Part shown: piece by piece, positions 58,972 to 64,000 of the stretch
Position numbering within the stretch: the first letter of the stretch is position 1
How the letters are laid out: each line of letters starts with the position of its first letter
Origin: Alloboseaceae bacterium BT-24-1
GTDB taxonomy: Bacteria > Pseudomonadota > Alphaproteobacteria > Rhizobiales > Beijerinckiaceae
Direction: 5' to 3'
Assembly: GCA_025846845.1 (NCBI GenBank)
Contig: JAOYTL010000001.1
Coordinates: forward strand, 744,001-808,000
DNA: 64,000 nt
Made by a program: the position numbers and the translations under genes
Notes under the pieces: model-generated
What the model was told of the DNA's origin: nothing
What the model saw: the letters and a program-made list of their open reading frames with translations, nothing else
The model's database searches: none

Positions 58972-60001
58972 GCCCGAGTGCCGGCTTCTCGACGAGATAC
59001 CAGGACAGCGCGGAGACCAGCAGCGTGACGACGAGCGACGGTCCGAACAGGGTCAGCGCCCCGACTGTTGGAAAGACCGCGACGAAGGCCTGCTGCACCG
59101 GCCAGCCATAGAGATAGACGCCATAGGACAGGTCGGCGGGCGGCTCGCTGCGCCAGCGGGTCAGCGGCGGTGCCAGCGCCAGTACCAGAACGCCCCAGGC
59201 AGTGACGAGATAGAGCAGCGCTTTGTAGGCTGGCGTCGCCTGAGCAAGTGCCACGACCGCGAGCGCGACGGCGAGCCCCGGCAGCGACAGCGGCACGCGC
59301 TCGCGCCAGAGATAGATCAGTCCACCGGTCAGGAAGATCAGCGGCAGGCGCAGCGCCGTCTCGAGCCCCTTCGACCCGTCCGGCGCGAGAATCTCGCGCA
59401 GGACCGTCGCAATGACGAGTGCGACCCAGAGACCCAAAACGATGCGGCGATGGGCCAGCAGGCCGACGAGCCCGATGACCAGAACGCCGAGATAGCACAG
59501 GGTCTCGTATTTCAGCGTCCAGACGGTCCCCATCGGGAACTTGAGCGGGTTGTCGGCGAAGACGCCCGGCAGCGGCGCCGAGCTCTTGAAGCTGGTCAGC
59601 GTGCCGTTGATGAAGCGCCAGAGCTGCGGGTCGGCGAGATAGGCGGAGAGATCGAGCTTGGTCAGTGCGCTGCCGAGCAGCAGCGCTACGACGAGCGTCG
59701 CCGCGATCAAGCCGGGCGCGATGCGCAAGGTGCGGGCCACGAGATAGTCTCGCCAGCCGCGCTGCTCATAGCTCATCGTCACCAGGAAGCCGGAGATGGC
59801 GAAGAAGCCGTTGACCGCGTGCTCGCCGAGCGTGAAGCCGGTCGAATGCGCCAGCAACTCGTCCTCGACCTTGCCGGTGGTGACGCTGAGGCCATGCGAG
59901 ACCACGACGGCGAGCGCCAGCAGCAGACGCAGCAGGCCGAAATGATTATGCGGCAGGCTGAGTCCGTCGGCGGCGCTGGCGGCACGCAGGAAGTCCGTCA
60001 C
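58943..60001 (-). CDS. Acyltransferase 3 family membrane protein (OafA-like)
   Basis: I chose the GTG at 60001, which overlaps the stop of the glycosyltransferase gene (GTGA), giving 352 residues. About ten membrane helices carry the acyltransferase 3 pattern, with LLRLLLALAVVVSHG, NGFFAISGFLVT and the late SYGVYLYGWPVQQ. Such proteins O-acetylate surface polysaccharides or lipids. It is the last gene of the aspS-led cluster. The 3' end overlaps the convergent acetyltransferase gene. Confidence 0.88.
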   Translation of the reverse strand: MTDFLRAASAADGLSLPHNHFGLLRLLLALAVVVSHGLSVTTGKVEDELLAHSTGFTLGEHAVNGFFAISGFLVTMSYEQRGWRDYLVARTLRIAPGLIAATLVVALLLGSALTKLDLSAYLADPQLWRFINGTLTSFKSSAPLPGVFADNPLKFPMGTVWTLKYETLCYLGVLVIGLVGLLAHRRIVLGLWVALVIATVLREILAPDGSKGLETALRLPLIFLTGGLIYLWRERVPLSLPGLAVALAVVALAQATPAYKALLYLVTAWGVLVLALAPPLTRWRSEPPADLSYGVYLYGWPVQQAFVAVFPTVGALTLFGPSLVVTLLVSALSWYLVEKPALGLKRRLLKPA

Positions 60002-60894
60002 GCGATGATCTCCGCCTCGTTGAGCCCCTGCCGGGCGAGCGCGCTGTGACCGGCGCGCGCCGCAAGCGCACCGGCGACCGAGCCGGCATGCGCATACATC
60101 TTGTCCTGATTCAAGATCAGGCCGTAACCGATTGCCTTGGCTGCATTTTCGATGGTCTTGCCCAGGCCGGGCACGGGCAGGCCCCATTTGCGCGCCATGT
60201 GATATTCCGACCAGGCGAGGTGCCAGCGCGCGGTGAAGCGCCGCTGCGGCGACGGCGCGCTGGAGCGGCCGCGGCCATGCCTGGCGTTGGCGCCATCGAC
60301 ATGGACCAGCGCGTGCCCGGCCTCGCGCAGGCGCCGGCAGAGATCATCGTCCTCGTAGAACAGGAAGATCGCCGGGTCGAAGCCGCCGAGCGCCAGGAAG
60401 ACCTCGCGCCGCAGCAACAGGCAGGCCCCCGACAGGAACGGCAGGCAGGCATCGCCCTCAGGCAGCGCGATCGTACGAGCCCGATTGAGATGGGGTGGCG
60501 AGAGCAGCGAGCGCGGCTGCAGGAAGACGCGGCCGGAGGGCTCGACCAGACGCGGCGCAAAGGCGACTGCATCCGGATAAGCCTCGGCCGCCGCCAGCAG
60601 GGCCGAAACCGCGCCCGGCTGCACTTCCAGATCGGGATTGACGATCAGGACGAAAGGCGTCGTCGCCGCGCGCACGCCGCGGTTGTTGGCGCGGCCATAG
60701 CCTTCGTTGCGGGCGTTGCGCAGGACCCTCGCACCATGCTGCGCCGCGAGCTCGGCCGAGGCATCGCCGCTGGCATTGTCGACGACGATCGCAGCGACGC
60801 CCTCGCCCGCCAGCGCGGCGAGGCAGGACGGCAGCACCTGCGCGCTGTCGAAGCTGACGACGACGGCGGTGATATCGGCGGCGGAAAAGCTCAT
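59998..60894 (-). CDS. Family 2 glycosyltransferase (rhamnosyltransferase-like)
   Basis: The enzyme is about 298 residues with ITAVVVSFDSAQVLPSCLAA, VDNASGDASAELA, NPDLEV and a late FFLYEDD-like motif (IFLFYEDDDLCRRL) of inverting GT2 rhamnosyltransferases. It probably adds a sugar to a surface glycan, which the next gene's acyltransferase may decorate. I chose the ATG at 60894; one three codons earlier (60903) is equally possible. Confidence 0.87.
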   Translation of the reverse strand: MSFSAADITAVVVSFDSAQVLPSCLAALAGEGVAAIVVDNASGDASAELAAQHGARVLRNARNEGYGRANNRGVRAATTPFVLIVNPDLEVQPGAVSALLAAAEAYPDAVAFAPRLVEPSGRVFLQPRSLLSPPHLNRARTIALPEGDACLPFLSGACLLLRREVFLALGGFDPAIFLFYEDDDLCRRLREAGHALVHVDGANARHGRGRSSAPSPQRRFTARWHLAWSEYHMARKWGLPVPGLGKTIENAAKAIGYGLILNQDKMYAHAGSVAGALAARAGHSALARQGLNEAEIIA

Positions 60895-60937
60895 GGCCCG
60901 CATCTGCGCGGGATGCGCGGCGCGAGGCAAGAGGCGA

Positions 60938-61237
60938 TCAGCGCCGAGCCCCCAGACGCAGCTCCTGCTGGAGCCGCTCGCGCTCGGACGCCTCGCAACG
61001 GCGCGGCGCGTTATAGGACTTCACCGCATAGCTCGCATTGGCGGCGACGAAACGGCCGCGTTGGTCAGCCGGCAGGCGCCCGATGATGCGGCTGCGATCG
61101 ACCCTCAGCCCGCAATCATAGGCGCGTGAGACCTGCGCAGCCGTGAATTCGGGTGTGCCGGGCATCGGCCCTGCAGCGACACAACCGGCGAGGCTCGCTG
61201 CCGCGAGTACAACGAGACAGGGCTTGGACGCAGTCAT
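60938..61237 (-). CDS. Small lipoprotein of unknown function
   Basis: The 99-residue product has lipobox LAGC (Cys19). The mature part is charged with two cysteines (YDCGLRVDRS and RRCEASERERLQ). I recognise no family. It sits between another small lipoprotein gene and a glycosyltransferase gene on the same strand, 6 bases after its neighbour. Confidence 0.75.
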   Translation of the reverse strand: MTASKPCLVVLAAASLAGCVAAGPMPGTPEFTAAQVSRAYDCGLRVDRSRIIGRLPADQRGRFVAANASYAVKSYNAPRRCEASERERLQQELRLGARR

Positions 61238-61243
61238 GGCCGG

Positions 61244-61615
61244 TCAGGGCGCCTCGAATCGGCCGGCACGGACATCGTTCATCTTGCCGCGCAGCGCCGC
61301 CCGCTCCTCGGCCGTGCAGGGCTGCGGGCGGACGTCCTGGTTGATCATCTCGGCTTCGGACACCGTGACATAGGCCGAGCGCGCAGCCGCGAGTTGCTCG
61401 TCGCTTGCTCCACGTGCCTTCTCGGCAGCGATGAAGCGGTCCAGCGTCGTGCGCTGCGGCGAGCCGGCCCTGCAGGCGATAGCGCGCGAGACCGTCGTCG
61501 CCAGCGCCGAGGCGCGGCCTGCAGTGGAATCGGCATGACCGGCGACACAGGCGCCAAGCGGCAGCGCGACGAAGCAGGCGAGCAGCAGCGCTCGCCCGGC
61601 AGGCAGATAGGCCAT
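61244..61615 (-). CDS. Small lipoprotein after aspS
   Basis: The 123-residue product has an N-terminal signal with LGAC (Cys23) and a mature helical part with cysteines in AIACRAGSP and PQPCTAEER. It resembles the next lipoprotein in size, signal and the final cysteine-then-Glu-Arg helix, so the two may be distant paralogues. The start lies 6 bases after the aspS stop. Confidence 0.75.
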   Translation of the reverse strand: MAYLPAGRALLLACFVALPLGACVAGHADSTAGRASALATTVSRAIACRAGSPQRTTLDRFIAAEKARGASDEQLAAARSAYVTVSEAEMINQDVRPQPCTAEERAALRGKMNDVRAGRFEAP

Positions 61616-61621
61616 GATCGC

Positions 61622-63430
61622 TCAGGCGTCCTTCTCGGGCAGGTTGACGCGCAGATGCGCCTCGCGCAGCTGCTTCGGCGACGCCGGCGAAGGCGCTCCC
61701 ATCAGGAGATCGACCGCCTGCTGGTTCATCGGGAACAGAGCGACCTCGCGCAGGTTGGTCGCACCGGCAAGCAGCATGATGATGCGGTCGACACCGGCGG
61801 CCATGCCGCCATGCGGCGGCGCGCCGTACTGGAAGGCCCGGTACATGCCGCCGAAGCGCTCGATCACGGTCTCCTCGCCATAGCCGGCGATCTCGAAGGC
61901 CTTGACCATCGCTTCGGGCTTGTGGTTGCGGATGCCACCGGAGGCGAGCTCGTAGCCATTGCAGGCGATGTCGTACTGGAACGCCTTGATCGAAATCGGA
62001 TCGTCCTCGAGCAGCGACTTCAGACCGCCCTGCGGCATCGAGAACGGGTTGTGCGAGAAGTCGACCTTCTTCTCGTCCTCGTTGTACTCGAACATCGGGA
62101 AATCGACGATCCAGGCGAAAGCGAAGGCGTTCTCGTCGATCAGCCCGAGCTCGGAGCCGACCTTGTTCCGGGCACTGCCGGCGAACTTGTAGAACTTGTC
62201 CGGATCGCCCGCGACGAAGAAGCAGGCGTCCCCGCCCTTCAGCTCCATCTGGGCGACGATGGCCGCGACGCGCTCGGGACCGATGTTGTTGGCGATCGGC
62301 CCCTGCCCTTCGCCGTCCTCCTTGACCATCAAATAGCCGAGGCCGGGCTGGCCCTCGCCCTGGGCCCAGGAGTTCATCCGGTCGCAGAAGGCGCGCGAGC
62401 CGCCGCCCGGCGCGGGAATCGCCCAGATGCGGTTCTTCTCGCCTTCGAGGATGCGGGCGAAGACCTTGAAGCCCGAACCGCGGAACTGCTCGGAGACGTC
62501 CTGCATCTCGATCGGGTTGCGCAGATCGGGCTTGTCGGAGCCGTATTTGCGCAGCGCCTCGGCATAGGGGATGCGCGGCCAGTTCTTGGTGACGGACTTG
62601 CCCTCGCCGAATTCCTCGAACACGCCGGCGATCACCGGCTCCATGGTGGCGAAGACGTCTTCCTGCTCGACGAAGCTCATCTCGACGTCGAGCTGGTAGA
62701 ACTCGCCAGGCAGCCGGTCGGCGCGCGGATCCTCGTCGCGGAAGCAGGGCGCGATCTGGAAGTAGCGGTCGAAGCCCGCCATCATCAGGAGCTGCTTGTA
62801 CTGCTGCGGCGCCTGCGGCAGGGCGTAGAACTTGCCCGGATGCAGGCGGCTCGGCACCAGGAAGTCGCGCGCGCCCTCAGGGCTCGACGCCGTCAGGATC
62901 GGCGTCTGGAACTCGGAGAAGCCGGACGTCTGCATGCGCCGGCGCAGCGAGTCGATCACCTTGCCGCGCAGCACGATGTTGTTGTGCAGCTTCTCGCGGC
63001 GCAGGTCGAGGAAGCGATATTTGAGGCGGGTGTCCTCGGGATATTCGAGATCGCCGAAGACCGGCAGCGGCAGCTCCGCCGACGGCCCCAGCACTTCGAT
63101 CGCCGTGGCGAAGACCTCGACCGCGCCGGTGGCGAGGTTGGCGTTCTCGGTGCCGGCGAGGCGCGGCTTGACCTTGCCGTCGATGCGGATGACCCATTCG
63201 GCGCGCGCCTTCTCGGCATCGGCGAAGGCCGGCGAATCGGGATCGACCACGACCTGGGTCAGGCCGTAATGGTCGCGCAGATCGATGAACAGCACGCCGC
63301 CATGGTCGCGGATGCGATGGCACCAGCCGGACAGGCGCACGGAGGCGCCGATGTCGCTCTCGCGGAGCGCGCCGCAGGTGTGGGAACGGTAACGGTGCAG
63401 GGTCACGGGTTCAGCTTTCCGGGCGTCCAT
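61622..63430 (-). CDS. aspS: Aspartyl-tRNA synthetase
   Basis: I chose the ATG at 63430, giving 602 residues. The N-terminal OB-fold includes RLSGWCHRIRDHGGVLFIDL. The class II motifs are motif 1 near YRFLDLRRE, motif 2 FRDEDPRADR and motif 3 GMAAGVDRIIMLLAG, and the bacterial GAD insertion lies between them. The enzyme charges tRNA-Asp. Many alphaproteobacterial versions also charge tRNA-Asn; whether this one does cannot be told from this window. It leads a short same-strand cluster. Confidence 0.97.
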   Translation of the reverse strand: MDARKAEPVTLHRYRSHTCGALRESDIGASVRLSGWCHRIRDHGGVLFIDLRDHYGLTQVVVDPDSPAFADAEKARAEWVIRIDGKVKPRLAGTENANLATGAVEVFATAIEVLGPSAELPLPVFGDLEYPEDTRLKYRFLDLRREKLHNNIVLRGKVIDSLRRRMQTSGFSEFQTPILTASSPEGARDFLVPSRLHPGKFYALPQAPQQYKQLLMMAGFDRYFQIAPCFRDEDPRADRLPGEFYQLDVEMSFVEQEDVFATMEPVIAGVFEEFGEGKSVTKNWPRIPYAEALRKYGSDKPDLRNPIEMQDVSEQFRGSGFKVFARILEGEKNRIWAIPAPGGGSRAFCDRMNSWAQGEGQPGLGYLMVKEDGEGQGPIANNIGPERVAAIVAQMELKGGDACFFVAGDPDKFYKFAGSARNKVGSELGLIDENAFAFAWIVDFPMFEYNEDEKKVDFSHNPFSMPQGGLKSLLEDDPISIKAFQYDIACNGYELASGGIRNHKPEAMVKAFEIAGYGEETVIERFGGMYRAFQYGAPPHGGMAAGVDRIIMLLAGATNLREVALFPMNQQAVDLLMGAPSPASPKQLREAHLRVNLPEKDA

Positions 63431-63541
63431 GCGGCCAGGATCGGGCACGCAAGCGATTTGGCGCCGTAACCACACGCGCGCGGCGCGGTTGTCAAGAACG
63501 CCCGCGACATGGCGCATCGTCATCTGCTAAGAGCGCCGGCC

Positions 63542-64000
63542 ATGAACCTGATCACCACGACCGAAGAGCTCGCTTCCGCCTGCTCCCGCCTCGCCGCGCA
63601 CCCCTTCGTCACCGTCGATACGGAGTTCCTGCGCGAGACGACCTATTACCCGAAGCTCTGCCTGGTCCAGATGGCCTCGCCGGACGAGGCCGTGATGGTC
63701 GACCCGCTGGCTGAGGGCCTCGATCTTGCGCCGCTCATGGCGCTGATGACCGATCAGAATGTGGTCAAGGTCTTCCATGCCGCCCGGCAGGACCTCGAAA
63801 TCGTCTGGATGCTCGGCCGCGTGCTGCCGACGCCGCTGTTCGACACCCAGGTCGCGGCCATGGTCTGCGGCTATGGCGACTCGGTCGGCTATGAGCAGCT
63901 GGTCAACGACCTCGCCAAGGCGCGCGTCGACAAATCCTCGCGCTTCACCGACTGGTCGCGCCGCCCGCTCAGCGAGGCACAGCTGACCTATGCCGAATCC
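63542..64000 (+). CDS. rnd: Ribonuclease D, N-terminal part
   Basis: The first 153 residues of RNase D are present and the gene runs off the right edge. The DEDD exonuclease motifs are visible: VDTEFLRETTYYPKLCLVQ (Asp26, Glu28) and KVFHAARQDLEIV, followed by FDTQVAAMVCGYG. It trims tRNA 3' ends and other structured RNAs. It is divergent from aspS with 111 bases between the starts. Confidence 0.93.
   Translation, partial: MNLITTTEELASACSRLAAHPFVTVDTEFLRETTYYPKLCLVQMASPDEAVMVDPLAEGLDLAPLMALMTDQNVVKVFHAARQDLEIVWMLGRVLPTPLFDTQVAAMVCGYGDSVGYEQLVNDLAKARVDKSSRFTDWSRRPLSEAQLTYAES

Overview
The window reads as chromosome of a GC-rich alphaproteobacterium, most likely of the order Hyphomicrobiales (a Bosea- or Rhizobium-like relative). 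The clues are a general L-amino-acid transporter of the rhizobial AapJQMP type, a small NDUFS4-type complex I subunit gene between two tRNA genes, and the gene content of the imp-type secretion locus. The genus is an inference. No insertion sequence, phage integrase or CRISPR array was seen.

Bases 1-19614 hold a type VI secretion system (T6SS), all on the minus strand. In transcription order it is tssA, tssB, tssC, tssE, tssF, tssG, an FHA-domain gene (tagH), tssJ, tssK, tssL, tssM, tagF, a PP2C phosphatase (pppA), a Ser/Thr kinase (ppkA), vgrG, a small unknown gene and hcp (cut by the window edge). Many junctions are 4-base ATGA/GTGA overlaps, so subunits are probably translationally coupled. 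Kinase, phosphatase, FHA protein and TagF together form the known phosphorylation switch for T6SS firing. The ATPase gene tssH (clpV) and a canonical PAAR gene are not in the window. A membrane-bound HAMP/SpoIIE-type phosphatase (19782-21443) lies just upstream of tssA.

Bases 21578-24753 hold a four-gene redox cluster on the minus strand: a cupredoxin, a di-heme peroxidase lipoprotein, a multi-pass membrane protein and a membrane-anchored cytochrome c. Divergent from it, bases 24963-34822 hold an eight-gene plus-strand operon that looks like a T6SS spike and cargo unit. It encodes a detached OmpA-like domain (which TssL lacks), a DUF2169-pentapeptide fusion, a second pentapeptide protein, a DUF4150 PAAR-like tip, two proteins sharing a DUF3540-like N-terminal module, a TPR protein with a glycosyltransferase-like C-terminus, and a transglutaminase-like cysteine enzyme. 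This operon is the best candidate for an undescribed system here.

Bases 35084-40467 are mostly housekeeping: guaA, a monooxygenase-fold protein, rsmB, a tiny lipoprotein, glpQ and a small secreted protein. Bases 40625-47520 carry the amino-acid ABC transporter aapP-aapM-aapQ with three tandem solute-binding-protein paralogues. Next come a cystathionine beta-lyase-like gene with an unusual signal-less binding-protein gene, and a lipid-linked sugar module (ArnT-like transferase, family 2 glycosyltransferase, LAB_N protein).

Bases 53361-64000 carry tRNA-Arg(TCT), an NDUFS4-type gene, tRNA-Pro(TGG), a patatin-like lipoprotein, a DUF192 protein, a large secreted protein of unknown family, and a hexapeptide acetyltransferase. 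They end with an aspS-led cluster (two small lipoproteins, a glycosyltransferase, an acyltransferase) and the start of an RNase D gene.
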